From Acidobacteriota bacterium (GTDB taxonomy: Bacteria; Acidobacteriota; Terriglobia; Bryobacterales; Bryobacteraceae), in assembly GCA_025354525.1 (NCBI GenBank), contig JANXMS010000191.1:1-53149 (forward strand): DNA of 53,149 bases, written 5' to 3'. Below the pieces are notes generated by a model that ran no database searches, had not been told where the DNA came from, and saw nothing but the letters and a program-made list of their open reading frames with translations. The position numbers were made by a program, and so were the translations under genes. Shown here one piece after another: positions 35,097 to 44,235 of the stretch (within the stretch, counting starts at the first letter, position 1; every line of letters begins with the position of its first letter).

Positions 35097-36800
35097 ATGT
35101 TTTGGAGCCAATTGTACGTCCCTACTCTGCGGGAAACCCCCGCTGAGGCCGAGGTGGTCAGCCATCAACTTCTTCTGCGCGCCGGCTACATTCGGCAGCT
35201 TGCGGCTGGTATTTACAGCTACTTGCCGCTAGCGCAGCGCAGTTTGTTGAAGATTCAGCAGATTATCCGTGAAGAGATGGAAGCCATCGGCGGCCAGGAG
35301 ATGTTGCTTCCGGCGCTGAATCCGGCGGAGATCTGGAAGGAATCCGGGCGCTGGGATGTGATGGGCGACAACATGTTCCGGTTGAAGGACCGATTTGGGC
35401 GTGAGCTGTGCCTGGGCATGACGCACGAAGAGGTGATGACGTCGCTGGCGCGGGGCGAGGTTCGGAGCTATAAGCAGCTTCCGCAGATCTGGTACCAGAT
35501 TCAGACGAAATTCCGCGATGAGCCGCGGCCGAAATCCGGCCTACTGCGGGTGCGCCAGTTCCTGATGAAGGACAGCTATTCGTTCGACTTGTTGCCGGCA
35601 GGGCTGGACGTTTCCTACGAGAAGCATCGGGTGGCATACAACAAGATTTTCGAGCGGTGCGGGTTGAAGTTTATTGCCGTGGAGGCGCATTCGGGCGCGA
35701 TGGGCGGCAGCCAATCCCATGAGTTCATGGTGGAATCGAACGCGGGCGAAGACTTGGTAGTCGTGTGCAAATCGGCGGGCTACGGGGCGAACCTGGAGAA
35801 GGCCGTTTCGCGGCCGGTGGCTCCGGCGGCGGCGGACGATGAGACCGCGCGGGACCCAGAAGAATTTTCGACGCCGGACCAGAAGACGATTGCGGAGTTG
35901 GTGGCTTTTACCGGCGTTGCGGCAACGGGTTTGATCAAGTCGATTGTTTACGTTGGCGACGAGAAGCCGTACTTGTGTTTGCTGCGCGGCGACCACCAGT
36001 TGAGCGAGACCAAGTTTAGTTCGGCGACGGGGGCGGTGGAAGTGCGCCCGGCTCATCCGGCGGAGATTCAAGACTGGTTTGGCGCGGCACCGGGCTCGCT
36101 GGGTCCGGTGGGCGTGAAGAACATGCCGATTCTGGCTGACGGGGCGCTGGAAGGCCGACACAACTTGATTGCGGGTGCCAATAAGGACGACTTCCATTTG
36201 CGGAACGTCACGCCTGGGGAAGACTTTACGGCGGTGTTCCATGACCTGCGGCAGGTGGCCGAGGGGGATACGCATATCGAGACCGGGGCCCCGCTGAAAA
36301 TCGTGAAAACGGTGGAGATCGGCCATATTTTCAAGCTTGGGTATAAGTATTCCGAATCGATGGGGCTGAAGGTTTCAGACCAGGACGGTAAGGAAGTGAC
36401 GGTGATCATGGGGAGCTACGGGATCGGCGTGGAGCGGATTCTTTGCGCGGCGATCGAACTATTCCATGACGAAAACGGGATGTCGATGCCGGCGTCGATT
36501 GCTCCGTTCCAGGTAGTGATTACGCCAGCGAACTATCTCGATGCAGCCGTTAAGGCCGCTGGTGCGCAGCTCTACAAAGAGTGCAAGGCGCTGGGGTTGG
36601 ATGTGTTGTTGGACGACCGCGATGAGCGGCCGGGCGTTAAGTTTAAAGACGCGGAGCTGATTGGGATTCCGTACCGGATTACGATTGGTAAAAAGCTGCC
36701 GAATGGGATTGTGGAAGTTGTAACTCGCCGTGGCCGTATTTCGGCGGACGTGGCGGTTTCTGAAGCGGCGGCGCACGTGGCGCAACTGATTCGGGGATAG
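35097..36800 (+). CDS. proS: Prolyl-tRNA synthetase, bacterial type
   Basis: This 567-residue class II synthetase has motif 1 near [19 protein letters not shown], motif 2 [21 protein letters not shown], the INS editing domain (about 225-385), motif 3 [11 protein letters not shown], and the anticodon-binding domain at the C-terminus. It charges tRNA-Pro and clears mischarged alanine. The aminotransferase gene starts five bases after its stop on the same strand. Confidence 0.95.
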   Translation: MFWSQLYVPTLRETPAEAEVVSHQLLLRAGYIRQLAAGIYSYLPLAQRSLLKIQQIIREEMEAIGGQEMLLPALNPAEIWKESGRWDVMGDNMFRLKDRFGRELCLGMTHEEVMTSLARGEVRSYKQLPQIWYQIQTKFRDEPRPKSGLLRVRQFLMKDSYSFDLLPAGLDVSYEKHRVAYNKIFERCGLKFIAVEAHSGAMGGSQSHEFMVESNAGEDLVVVCKSAGYGANLEKAVSRPVAPAAADDETARDPEEFSTPDQKTIAELVAFTGVAATGLIKSIVYVGDEKPYLCLLRGDHQLSETKFSSATGAVEVRPAHPAEIQDWFGAAPGSLGPVGVKNMPILADGALEGRHNLIAGANKDDFHLRNVTPGEDFTAVFHDLRQVAEGDTHIETGAPLKIVKTVEIGHIFKLGYKYSESMGLKVSDQDGKEVTVIMGSYGIGVERILCAAIELFHDENGMSMPASIAPFQVVITPANYLDAAVKAAGAQLYKECKALGLDVLLDDRDERPGVKFKDAELIGIPYRITIGKKLPNGIVEVVTRRGRISADVAVSEAAAHVAQLIRG

Positions 36801-36804
36801 CGCG

Positions 36805-37896
36805 GTGCTGCGCGATCAGTACCCGGCACTGGCTCGGTACACCTATCTCAATACGGCGACTTACGCGGCGCTGTCTCTACGGAGCCGCGCCGCGATGGTG
36901 GCTCATCTTGATCGTCGGGACGAGTTTGCTTGTAGCGACTTTCTGAGTTGGTTCGATGATATGGACCGGTTGCGAGGGAAACTGGGGGCACTTGTGGGGG
37001 CGCAGGGGACGGACATCGCGTTTGTTTCTTCGGCGTCGGTGGCGATTTCGCAACTGCTGAATGGGATGAGTTGGGCGCCGGGCGATGAGATTGTCACGCT
37101 GGAAAACGAATTCCCGAATCAGCTTTACTTTCCTGCCCTGCTGGCGGGGCGGGGGGTGAAGTTTATTGAGTCGTCGTGGGAGAGGCTGCAGGAGAACATT
37201 ACAGCGCGGACTCGCTTGATCGCAGTAAGTCAAGTTAGTTACTCGACGGGGTTTCGGCCTTCGCTGGAGAAGTTAGACCGGCGGAACGCGCTGCTGTATG
37301 TGGACGCGACGCAGTGCCTGGGCGCGTTGACTTTTGACTGGGCGGCAATCAAGCCGGACATGCTGGCGGTGAACGGCTACAAGTGGATGCTGGCTCCGAA
37401 CGGGGCGGCTTTTTTTGCGATTGCGCCGGAGCTGCGGGCACGATTGCAGCCGCAGGTGGTGGGCTGGCGTTCACACTTCGACTGGCGGAATGTGAACAAC
37501 CTGCACGCGGGGTCACCGGTTTTTGCTGAGGCCGCCGAACGCTACGAGGGTGGGATGGTCGATTTTCCCAGCTTGTACGCGCTGGAGGCGGCGGTGGATA
37601 CGTTGCTGGAACTGGGGCCGCAGGTGGTGGAGACGTACGTGCTTGGATTGACCGAGACGTTGCGTCGGGCGATCCGCCGGATGCCTGGGACGAGCTTGTA
37701 TAGCGACGAATATCCAGCCACGGACCCGAGCCCGATCACCAGCGTCCACTTCGCGGGTCGCGATGTGGCGGCGCTGTCGGCTCGGCTGAAAACCGACCAC
37801 AAGATACTGACTTCGGCTCGTTGCGGTCGACTGCGTTTGTCGCTGCATTTCTACAATGACGAGAACGATATCGACCGCTTGCTGAGCGTGCTATAG
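36805..37896 (+). CDS. Class V aminotransferase / cysteine-desulfurase-like PLP enzyme
   Basis: A 363-residue fold type I PLP enzyme, starting at a GTG. Motifs are LNTATYAALSLRSRAAM (the helical cap), SASVAISQLLNGM, DATQCLGALTFDW, and the PLP lysine in AVNGYKWMLAPNGAAFF. It resembles selenocysteine lyase/isopenicillin N epimerase-type members of the class. No catalytic Cys loop of a desulfurase is evident, so an aminotransferase or lyase is as likely. It follows proS directly and overlaps the stop of the convergent amidohydrolase by six bases. Confidence 0.82.
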   Translation: MLRDQYPALARYTYLNTATYAALSLRSRAAMVAHLDRRDEFACSDFLSWFDDMDRLRGKLGALVGAQGTDIAFVSSASVAISQLLNGMSWAPGDEIVTLENEFPNQLYFPALLAGRGVKFIESSWERLQENITARTRLIAVSQVSYSTGFRPSLEKLDRRNALLYVDATQCLGALTFDWAAIKPDMLAVNGYKWMLAPNGAAFFAIAPELRARLQPQVVGWRSHFDWRNVNNLHAGSPVFAEAAERYEGGMVDFPSLYALEAAVDTLLELGPQVVETYVLGLTETLRRAIRRMPGTSLYSDEYPATDPSPITSVHFAGRDVAALSARLKTDHKILTSARCGRLRLSLHFYNDENDIDRLLSVL

Positions 37897-38721
37897 GCCG
37901 TAGGCGGTGATAGCGTTCTTCGACAGGATCTGTTCCTGCTCGGCTGGGGAGTAGCGTTTGATCGTCTCTTTGACGAGTTCGACCCACGGCTTGTACTGAC
38001 CGGCGACGAGCATGACGGGCCAGTCGGAACCGAACATAAGCCGCTTCGGGCCGAAGGCTTGGAGGGCTGTATCGAGGTAGGGTGCCAGATCGGCGGAGGT
38101 CCACTTCTTGTGGTCGGCTTCGGTGATCATGCCGGAGATTTTGCAGTAGACGTTGGGGCGTTTGCCGAGGGCGATCATGTCCTCGCGCCACGGGGAGAGG
38201 ATCCGTTCCTTGATCTTGGGTTTGGCGACGTGATCGAGAATGAACATCTGGTTCGGGTGCTGGTCGACGAATTTGATGGAGGGCTTCAGTTGGCGCTCGA
38301 AGATCAGAATATCGTAGCGGAGCTTGTACTTGAGCAGCTTCTTGATGCCGGCGTTGAAGTCTGGCCGGAGGATGTAGTTGTCGTCCGGTTCGCCCTGGAT
38401 GACGTGGCGGACGCCCTTGAATTTTTTATGGGCGGCGAGGCGTTCGAGGTGCTTTTCGACATCCTTTTCGGTGAGGGGTACCCAGCCGACGACGCCGCGG
38501 AGGAAGTCGTGTTTTTCGGCCATCGACAGGAGCCAGTCGGATTCTTCGACGATGGTACGGGCTTGGACGGAGACGGCACCGGAGACGCCGGCATCGTCGA
38601 GAGTCTTCTTTAAATCGGCCGGTAGAAAGTCGCGGCGGATCATTTTCATTTCGTCGCTGATCCAGCCGTATTCGGCCGCGGAGTATTTCCAGAAGTGGTG
38701 ATGGGTATCGATGATTGTCAT
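37891..38721 (-). CDS. Amidohydrolase 2, L-fuconolactonase-like
   Basis: A 276-residue TIM-barrel hydrolase starting at the ATG 38721. Metal and active-site motifs are IDTHHHFW at the N-terminus, HDFLRGVVGWV, ILDHVAKPKI and LMFGSDWPVM near the C-terminus, the pattern of the COG3618 group (L-fuconolactonase, L-rhamnono-lactonase and relatives). It probably opens a sugar lactone. It starts four bases inside the DeoC-like gene (ATGA), so the two are co-translated, pointing to a shared sugar pathway. Confidence 0.87.
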   Translation of the reverse strand: MTIIDTHHHFWKYSAAEYGWISDEMKMIRRDFLPADLKKTLDDAGVSGAVSVQARTIVEESDWLLSMAEKHDFLRGVVGWVPLTEKDVEKHLERLAAHKKFKGVRHVIQGEPDDNYILRPDFNAGIKKLLKYKLRYDILIFERQLKPSIKFVDQHPNQMFILDHVAKPKIKERILSPWREDMIALGKRPNVYCKISGMITEADHKKWTSADLAPYLDTALQAFGPKRLMFGSDWPVMLVAGQYKPWVELVKETIKRYSPAEQEQILSKNAITAYGL

Positions 38722-39476
38722 GAGGCTTGTGCTTGGGCCGCGGCGCGTTTTTTCTCCGCCTCGCGCTCGGCCAGGATGCGTTTCCAGTCTTCGAGAATGG
38801 CGGCCGTGGCGGTTGCGCCGAAGCGGTCGCACCCTGCATTGTATACCTCCATTGCGCGGTCCAACGTGCGGACGCCGCCGGTGGCTTTCATCTTCACGCG
38901 ATCCTTAAGAATTGACTTCATCAGGGCGAGGTCGGGGAGGGTGTAACCGGTGGGGCCAAAGCAGGTGGAGGTTTCGGCGAAATCGACTTCGCAGCGTTTG
39001 CAGATTCGGCAGAGGATCACCTTTAAATCTTCGACGAGGTAGCCGTTTTCGAAGATCACTTTGCAGAGGGCTCCGGCTTGATGGCAGCTTTCGCTCATCT
39101 GCAGGATTTCGGTTTCGATGTGCTGAAACTGGCGGGAGATCATTTTGCCGAAGTTGACGACGAGGGCGATTTCTTTGGCGCCTCGGCGGAGGAGGTCGCG
39201 GCCTTCGTAGAGCTTCGTCGCGGTGTTGGAGGAGCCGTGGGGAAAGCCGGCGACGCTGGCGACGGCGACGCCGGAACCGTCGAGGATTCTGACGGCGAGG
39301 TCGACATCGCACGGGCGGACGACGGCGGCGGCGACGTGATATTCGCGGGCGAGCCAAAGGCCGGTGGAGACCTCGTTTTCGGAGAGGTCGGGCCTTGTGA
39401 GAGAATGCTCGGTCAACCGCGCGAGATCTTCGTAAGTCTCTAGCGCGGGTCGGGCTTCTTCGATGTTCTGATCCAT
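38718..39476 (-). CDS. DeoC-like aldolase fold with two catalytic residues replaced
   Basis: A 252-residue protein of the deoxyribose-phosphate aldolase family. The ATG at 39476 is chosen for the GGGGA seven bases before it. The fold signatures are there: VASVAGFPHG, AKEIALVVNFG, CKVIFENGYL, FAETSTCFGP and MKATGGVRT. In active DeoC the last block keeps Lys (here Lys197), but the Schiff-base lysine of FxKTSTG is Glu168, and the Asp of EIDMVxNxG is Ala104. It is therefore probably not a normal DERA. It is co-translated with the fuconolactonase-like gene and overlaps the CBM9-like gene by 37 bases. The function is unknown. Confidence 0.85.
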   Translation of the reverse strand: MDQNIEEARPALETYEDLARLTEHSLTRPDLSENEVSTGLWLAREYHVAAAVVRPCDVDLAVRILDGSGVAVASVAGFPHGSSNTATKLYEGRDLLRRGAKEIALVVNFGKMISRQFQHIETEILQMSESCHQAGALCKVIFENGYLVEDLKVILCRICKRCEVDFAETSTCFGPTGYTLPDLALMKSILKDRVKMKATGGVRTLDRAMEVYNAGCDRFGATATAAILEDWKRILAEREAEKKRAAAQAQAS

Positions 39477-40297
39477 AACGTTCCCCATTCTTGCAGATTT
39501 GTGCGGCCTTTCGGCGTGCCGGCGAACCAGTCTTCGTGATGGAAGTTACCGAAGTTGCCGGTGCCGCGTTCCTTTTGATCGAGGTCGCCGAGGGCGATAT
39601 TCAGGCCCATGGCGCGATCACCTAATTTAGTGGAATAGAACTGGCCGGGCGCCACTTCCAGGCAGGGGTCGAAGCTGATGGCCCATTCCATGATGTAGCC
39701 TTTGCCGCCGGGTTTGGGCTTGGCGACGCAGTCCATGGCATGGGTTTGAATCCAGCGTTGGTAGGTGGTCCAGGCGGCTAGTTGGGAGCGGGGTTCGCCT
39801 TCCATTAGGCCGGCGGTGCCGACGCCGCCGAGGCGTGATTTCGTGAGATTACAGACCATTTGCCAGCTTTGGCCGTTGCCGGCGGCGTTTTCTTTCGGGG
39901 TAGCCCAGCGGTTGGTCGAGTTGATGAGGATCTCTATTTCGTCTCCGAACCAGGGGAAGCCGTCGCGCGTTAGCTCGTGGGCTTTGGGGTTCGAGTCGGG
40001 CAGCCAGCGGGGGGTGTCGATGCCATAGAGGACGTCGTCGGTGACGTCGAAGGCGAAGTAGAGGCGTTTGCCATCGTGCTTGACGAAGCCTTTGACGGCG
40101 AGGTCGCGCGGATCGGTGACGGGGGAGAAAGTTGAGACCCAGCCTTTGACGCCTTCGAGCGAGTTGGCGTCGGACCACTCGCCGGGGCTGAGCACACCGT
40201 CGAGTTGAGGGGGGGATCCGGCGAAGGCTTCGAGGGAGCGTGGGTACTCTCCCGCCCAGCTTATCGTCGACACAGCCAGCAGAAGGACGTACCGCAT
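39440..40297 (-). CDS. Secreted CBM9-like carbohydrate-binding protein
   Basis: From the ATG at 40297 the product has a signal peptide (MRYVLLLAVSTISWAG) and a domain with PPQLDGVLSPGEWSDA at its start, a common opening of CBM9/DOMON-like sugar-binding modules. FGDEIEILINS and EWAISFDP follow. The length is 285 residues, with no catalytic domain. It is likely a periplasmic or secreted sugar-binding protein. It lies four bases after cpoB and overlaps the DeoC-like gene, so it may be read from the tol-pal transcript. Confidence 0.75.
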   Translation of the reverse strand: MRYVLLLAVSTISWAGEYPRSLEAFAGSPPQLDGVLSPGEWSDANSLEGVKGWVSTFSPVTDPRDLAVKGFVKHDGKRLYFAFDVTDDVLYGIDTPRWLPDSNPKAHELTRDGFPWFGDEIEILINSTNRWATPKENAAGNGQSWQMVCNLTKSRLGGVGTAGLMEGEPRSQLAAWTTYQRWIQTHAMDCVAKPKPGGKGYIMEWAISFDPCLEVAPGQFYSTKLGDRAMGLNIALGDLDQKERGTGNFGNFHHEDWFAGTPKGRTNLQEWGTLWIRTSKKPDPR

Positions 40298-40301
40298 CAG
40301 A

Positions 40302-41201
40302 TCACCTTTTCTTTCGGGCTGCCGCAGGGGGCGGGACGGAGGCGAGGGCTCGGAGTTCTGTCCGTGCCTTGGCCGAATTTTCATGAGCCGGGAATTTCTT
40401 GATCAACGACTCGAACTCCTTCCGTGCCTCGGCTTTATAGCCGCTTTTGACGAGGGCACGCCCTTTGAGCAGAAGGGCGTCGGGAGTTTTCGAGTTATCC
40501 GGATAGGCTTCGAGGAGTTTGTCGAAGGCGGCGAGGCTGGCGGTGTAGTCGCCACGGAGGTATTCGATTTCGCCGATGTAATACTGGGCATTGGGGGCTA
40601 GGTCGGTGTTGCCGAAGTACTTCAAATAGTCAATGAATTGAGCGATCGAGAGGTCGGCGTTGCCGGAAGTACGATCCCGCATGGCGGCTGTGTAGAGTTG
40701 TTCGGCGGAGGTGCCCGGGGGCGGACCACCGGATTGGGGGCTGGCCGGGGAGGTTCCCGGGGGTGGGGCAGGCGGCGCGCTGATGATGCGAATCGCCGTG
40801 GAGAGGTCAGCGACTTGGTTCTGGAGCTTTCCGACGCGGGATGTGAGATCGGCCATGGACTCACGGACGCTGGAGAAGTCGTTCGACATCTGGTCGACTT
40901 TCGTGCCTAGGGCGGCTACGGGTACGACGAGATTCTTTTCTTGATCCTTTAGCTTGTCGCGGAGGCTGGCTTCGAGAACGGCGGTGGCGGTGCTGGCCTT
41001 GTTGGCCACTTCCAAGGTCTGCTGGAGGAGTACCTGGATGCCGGCTAACTTTTCGTCCTGGGAGCGCTGCAGGGAGCGTAACTGATCCTGCATTTGCAGA
41101 ATGTCGCGCTGCATCTCCATAATCTCTTTCTTTTGCCCGTAGACCCCCGGTAGGGCCAAGACGACGAGCAGGGCAAATCGAAGAATAAATTTCATAACCA
41201 T
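40302..41201 (-). CDS. cpoB: Cell division coordinator CpoB (YbgF)
   Basis: A 299-residue periplasmic protein: signal peptide (MVMKFILRFALLVVLALPGVYG), an N-terminal coiled coil (about 25-145), a Pro/Gly/Ser linker (about 150-175), and C-terminal TPR repeats (LYTAAMRDRTSGNADLSIAQF, DLAPNAQYYIGEIEYLRGDY, DALLLKGRALVKSGY). CpoB links the Tol machine to cell-wall synthesis at division and trimerizes through its coiled coil. Standing directly after pal is its usual place. Confidence 0.9.
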   Translation of the reverse strand: MVMKFILRFALLVVLALPGVYGQKKEIMEMQRDILQMQDQLRSLQRSQDEKLAGIQVLLQQTLEVANKASTATAVLEASLRDKLKDQEKNLVVPVAALGTKVDQMSNDFSSVRESMADLTSRVGKLQNQVADLSTAIRIISAPPAPPPGTSPASPQSGGPPPGTSAEQLYTAAMRDRTSGNADLSIAQFIDYLKYFGNTDLAPNAQYYIGEIEYLRGDYTASLAAFDKLLEAYPDNSKTPDALLLKGRALVKSGYKAEARKEFESLIKKFPAHENSAKARTELRALASVPPPAAARKKR

Positions 41202-41210
41202 TCGCGTATA

Positions 41211-41243
41211 GGAAAAAGGGGGCGGATGCTGCCATCCGCCCCC
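41211..41243 (-). terminator. Rho-independent terminator or attenuator between pal and cpoB
   Basis: On the minus strand an 11-bp perfect stem (GGGGGCGGATG / CATCCGCCCCC, 41243-41218, loop GCAG) is followed by TTTTTCC. It sits between the pal stop (41265) and the cpoB start (41201), within the same operon, so it should reduce cpoB expression rather than simply end the transcript. Confidence 0.75.
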
Positions 41244-41264
41244 GGCTAGTTGTGATTGTTCGAG

Positions 41265-42044
41265 CTACTGAGCTACGAAGTGCGAACGACGATTTTTGGA
41301 CCAGCAACCTTCGCTGCTCTCGGTGCAAGACGGCCGTTCTTTGCCATAAGAGATGGTGCGGAGACGGTCAGCCGAGACGCCAAGCTGGGCCAAGAATTCC
41401 TTCGTTGCGGTGGAGCGGCGATCGCCGAGGCCGAGGTTGTATTCGGCAGAACCACGCTCGTCGCAATGGCCCTCAATCGTCAACGTGTTGTTCGGGAACT
41501 TGCTGAAGATGGCCTTCAGCGCGTCGGCGTTTTTGGTTAACGTTGCGCGGGAATCTTCGCGAACATCGCTCTTGTCGTAGTCGAAGTAGATGTCCTGGAT
41601 TAGCTTCGAGACCATGGAGCCGAAGTCGTCGGACGGGGTAGGCGTGACGGTCGGAGCAACGACGGCGGGAGCCGTGACGTTGACCGTAACGGACTCGGTG
41701 CTGGTGCCGCCTTCATTGGTGGCCGTGAGGGTATAGCTGGTAGACGAAGACGGGAACACCGAGCGGTTACCGGCGGCGGTGACCGTGCCTAAGCCTTGAT
41801 TGATGGAGACCGACTGCGCGCCGGTGACTTCCCATTTCAAGACTGCGGCTTGTCCACGTTCGATGGTCGACGGCTCCACGGTAAAAAACGTGACCATGGG
41901 CTTTTTCACCGGGGCCTTGACGACCGGTGCGACCGCGACGGGAGCGGCCGGAGGAGGTGGTACGCCCACCTTCTTTCGACAACCCGCCGCAAAAAACGAA
42001 AGTGTAAGAGCAAGTGCGACTGCACTGGCGCGTTTGGTGTTCAT
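41265..42044 (-). CDS. pal: Peptidoglycan-associated lipoprotein Pal with an Ig-like insert
   Basis: A 259-residue lipoprotein: lipobox LSFFAAGC at 16-23, then a proline-rich stretch and an Ig-like domain of about 75 residues (ITFFTVEP..., ending ESVTVNVTAP) before the OmpA-like domain. The latter has the peptidoglycan-binding signature TIEGHCDERGSAEYNLGLGDRRS. The Ig-like insert is not part of standard Pal, whose N-terminal region is short. Pal anchors the outer membrane to peptidoglycan and partners TolB. A strong hairpin terminator follows the gene. Confidence 0.92.
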   Translation of the reverse strand: MNTKRASAVALALTLSFFAAGCRKKVGVPPPPAAPVAVAPVVKAPVKKPMVTFFTVEPSTIERGQAAVLKWEVTGAQSVSINQGLGTVTAAGNRSVFPSSSTSYTLTATNEGGTSTESVTVNVTAPAVVAPTVTPTPSDDFGSMVSKLIQDIYFDYDKSDVREDSRATLTKNADALKAIFSKFPNNTLTIEGHCDERGSAEYNLGLGDRRSTATKEFLAQLGVSADRLRTISYGKERPSCTESSEGCWSKNRRSHFVAQ

Positions 42045-42112
42045 CCTAAAAATTGCCTCCTCGATTCTGCTGCGATGCGGTTTTGTTAAAGCTGTAAAAT
42101 CTTTTTGCCAGT

Positions 42113-43468
42113 CTACTTAGTCCAGACCGGCTTTTCGTTCACGCCAGCAGATGTTAGCTGCTTGAGCTGTGTTCCGTCGGCCAACATCGACCAGATTTGC
42201 GTCGATCCGCCACGGTTGGACGATATCACGATGTGCCGCCCGTCAGGTGCCCAGCTTGGATTTTCATTCCGACCGGCCCCTTGCGTGAGTTGCACATAAT
42301 CTCTCGTCGCTACATCCATTATGAACAAATTCCAATTTCCCGGGGAGTACCCTCTGGTCCAAGCAAAGGCCATGTGTGACCCCTGCGGATTCCAGGAGGG
42401 ATTGGAAGCTTCTCCTTCCCCGGTTGTGAGGCGCGTAACATCCGCACCATCGATATTCATTTTATATACTTGTTGGGCTCCACCGCGACCCGAAACGAAC
42501 AATATCTCATTTCCGGTTTTCGGATTGATCTTGGGTTCGACCTCGATGGACCGGGTATTCGTGAGCCGCTGGAGGTTGCTGCCATCGGCGTTAGCCATGT
42601 AAAGCTGGGCCCAACCGCTGGCGGTAGAGGAGTAGATTATCTGCTTTCCATTGGGTGTAAACGATGCGGTTGCGTTCATTGAGGCCCTTTGGTTGTAGAA
42701 CGGAATTTTGCGTCCGGTCTCGAGCGAGTGGATGACGATGGCGGGTCCGCCCCCTGCAAAGCTGGTAAACGCGAGGCGTGTGCCGTCCGGGGAGACGTTC
42801 GGCATTGTGATCAAATTTTTATAAAAAGTGAATTGTTTTTGGTTGGAACCGTCGTAGTCCATGACCCAGATCTCTTTTGAGCCGGACCGATTGGAGACGA
42901 AATATATTTTTGAGCCGGCCAAACTTTCGACGCCGAACTGTTTCAAGATATCGGTGGCGAACTCGTGGGCGACCTTTCGAGCACCGGCATCGTCGAGCGA
43001 GCCCTGATAGATTTTCCCGATCACTTGTGCGCTCGAAACTTCGGGCTGCTTCACGTTGAAGAGCCAGCCAAAGAGCACCATTTGGTTATCCTGTTCGGCG
43101 GTGTAGCCGAAGGCGAGGTAGTCGCTACTGACGGGGGGGTCGCTCCAATCCTGGAGCCACGGGGCGCGGGTTCGATTGGTGGGGTCGAACTGGAGGGGTT
43201 TGCGGAAATCTTCTGGTCGCTGGGGGATGTTGAGCGGATACATGCTCTTCGGCGTCATCTTGAAAACGCCCGCGTCTTCGATATCACGGAACAACGTTTG
43301 GTTGAAAGTCGCTACGAAGTTGGCGGCCTTGCCGGCACCGCGGAAATCGGGGATGGCGATGGCAGCTTTCTGGCCGCCGACGATGCGACCGACGATATCC
43401 GCGCCCTGCTGACCGAAGCCCGCCGACGACGCTAATGCAACCAATAAGGGGAGGGTTATTTTCTTCAT
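42113..43468 (-). CDS. tolB: Tol-Pal system protein TolB
   Basis: A 451-residue periplasmic protein with signal peptide (MKKITLPLLVALASSAGFG), an N-terminal domain and a C-terminal six-bladed propeller with repeated WD40-like blades (NVSPDGTRLAFTS, NPSWNPQGSHMAF, NPSWAPDGRHIVISSNRGG). TolB cycles between Pal and TolA. Its start overlaps the tolA/tonB stop by four bases. Confidence 0.94.
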   Translation of the reverse strand: MKKITLPLLVALASSAGFGQQGADIVGRIVGGQKAAIAIPDFRGAGKAANFVATFNQTLFRDIEDAGVFKMTPKSMYPLNIPQRPEDFRKPLQFDPTNRTRAPWLQDWSDPPVSSDYLAFGYTAEQDNQMVLFGWLFNVKQPEVSSAQVIGKIYQGSLDDAGARKVAHEFATDILKQFGVESLAGSKIYFVSNRSGSKEIWVMDYDGSNQKQFTFYKNLITMPNVSPDGTRLAFTSFAGGGPAIVIHSLETGRKIPFYNQRASMNATASFTPNGKQIIYSSTASGWAQLYMANADGSNLQRLTNTRSIEVEPKINPKTGNEILFVSGRGGAQQVYKMNIDGADVTRLTTGEGEASNPSWNPQGSHMAFAWTRGYSPGNWNLFIMDVATRDYVQLTQGAGRNENPSWAPDGRHIVISSNRGGSTQIWSMLADGTQLKQLTSAGVNEKPVWTK

Positions 43469-44235
43469 CGCTGTAATTGGAATTGAAATTCTACGTTCGC
43501 TGAGTCGCGTTCGAACTCTCGGGGCAAGGGCGGGAAAGGGGAGGCGTCCTGGACCGCGCGTTGAGCCGAGTAGTCGAGCGCCAGAATGCCGCTGCGTTGC
43601 GACAACTTGATGTTACGGACGCTGCCGTCGCGTAAAATGTCGAAGGTGACCGAGACAAGATTCGCGGTCCTTAGGTTGGGGTCGATGTCGTTGGTTCGCC
43701 ACTTTTCGGCGATGCGGCGTTTGATCAAATCGGCGTAGGCCCCGAAGCGGTTGCCGAGGGGGGTACCCGTGCCGATGCCGACGCCGCCGGCCCCGGGGAC
43801 GCCAAACATCGGGTTGGTGAGCGCGCGGCCGACGGTGGTGGTTAGTTCGTTTGGACGTTTGGGTTCGTTGGGGCGATAGCGATTCTGCTCGGCGGCGACG
43901 GCGGCGACGCGGCGTTTCTCGCGCTCGGTTTTTAAGGGGATCGCGTCCGGGTCTTCGCGGCGCTGGGTCTTCTCAGGCTTGGGTTCGTTTTGTTTGACTT
44001 CGGACTCGGTTTCGGCAGCAACTGGGTTCGGACGGGTTGGCCGGACCATCATGGGAATCTTACTGACGGGGGTGATGGCGACTCCTCCGCCGGGCAGGGC
44101 GTTGGGATCGCCCCAGGCTTCGCGCTGGCTCATCGGGAGCAGCCCATAGCCGACGGCGACGCCGATCACGGCGCCATGTAAAATAAGGCTCCGCAAGAGC
44201 GGTCCGCTGGAGCCGGTCTGCCTCGGTAGTTTCAT
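43465..44235 (-). CDS. TolA/TonB-type energy-transducing protein
   Basis: From the ATG at 44235 (four-base overlap with the tolR stop) the product has 256 residues: an N-terminal TM helix (SLILHGAVIGVAVGYGLLP), a long charged periplasmic linker, and a TonB C-terminal domain (about 160-256) with the VTFDILRDGSVRNIKLSQRSG segment. It spans the periplasm between the TolQ/TolR motor and TolB/Pal. Its place in a tol operon favours TolA function, although the C-terminal domain is TonB-like by sequence. Confidence 0.86.
   Translation of the reverse strand: MKLPRQTGSSGPLLRSLILHGAVIGVAVGYGLLPMSQREAWGDPNALPGGGVAITPVSKIPMMVRPTRPNPVAAETESEVKQNEPKPEKTQRREDPDAIPLKTEREKRRVAAVAAEQNRYRPNEPKRPNELTTTVGRALTNPMFGVPGAGGVGIGTGTPLGNRFGAYADLIKRRIAEKWRTNDIDPNLRTANLVSVTFDILRDGSVRNIKLSQRSGILALDYSAQRAVQDASPFPPLPREFERDSANVEFQFQLQR

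Noticed and set aside
33603-35100. A glycine riboswitch before glyA or rpiB
   Set aside because: The gap before rpiB is only 46 bases and glyA overlaps rpiB, leaving no room for an aptamer.
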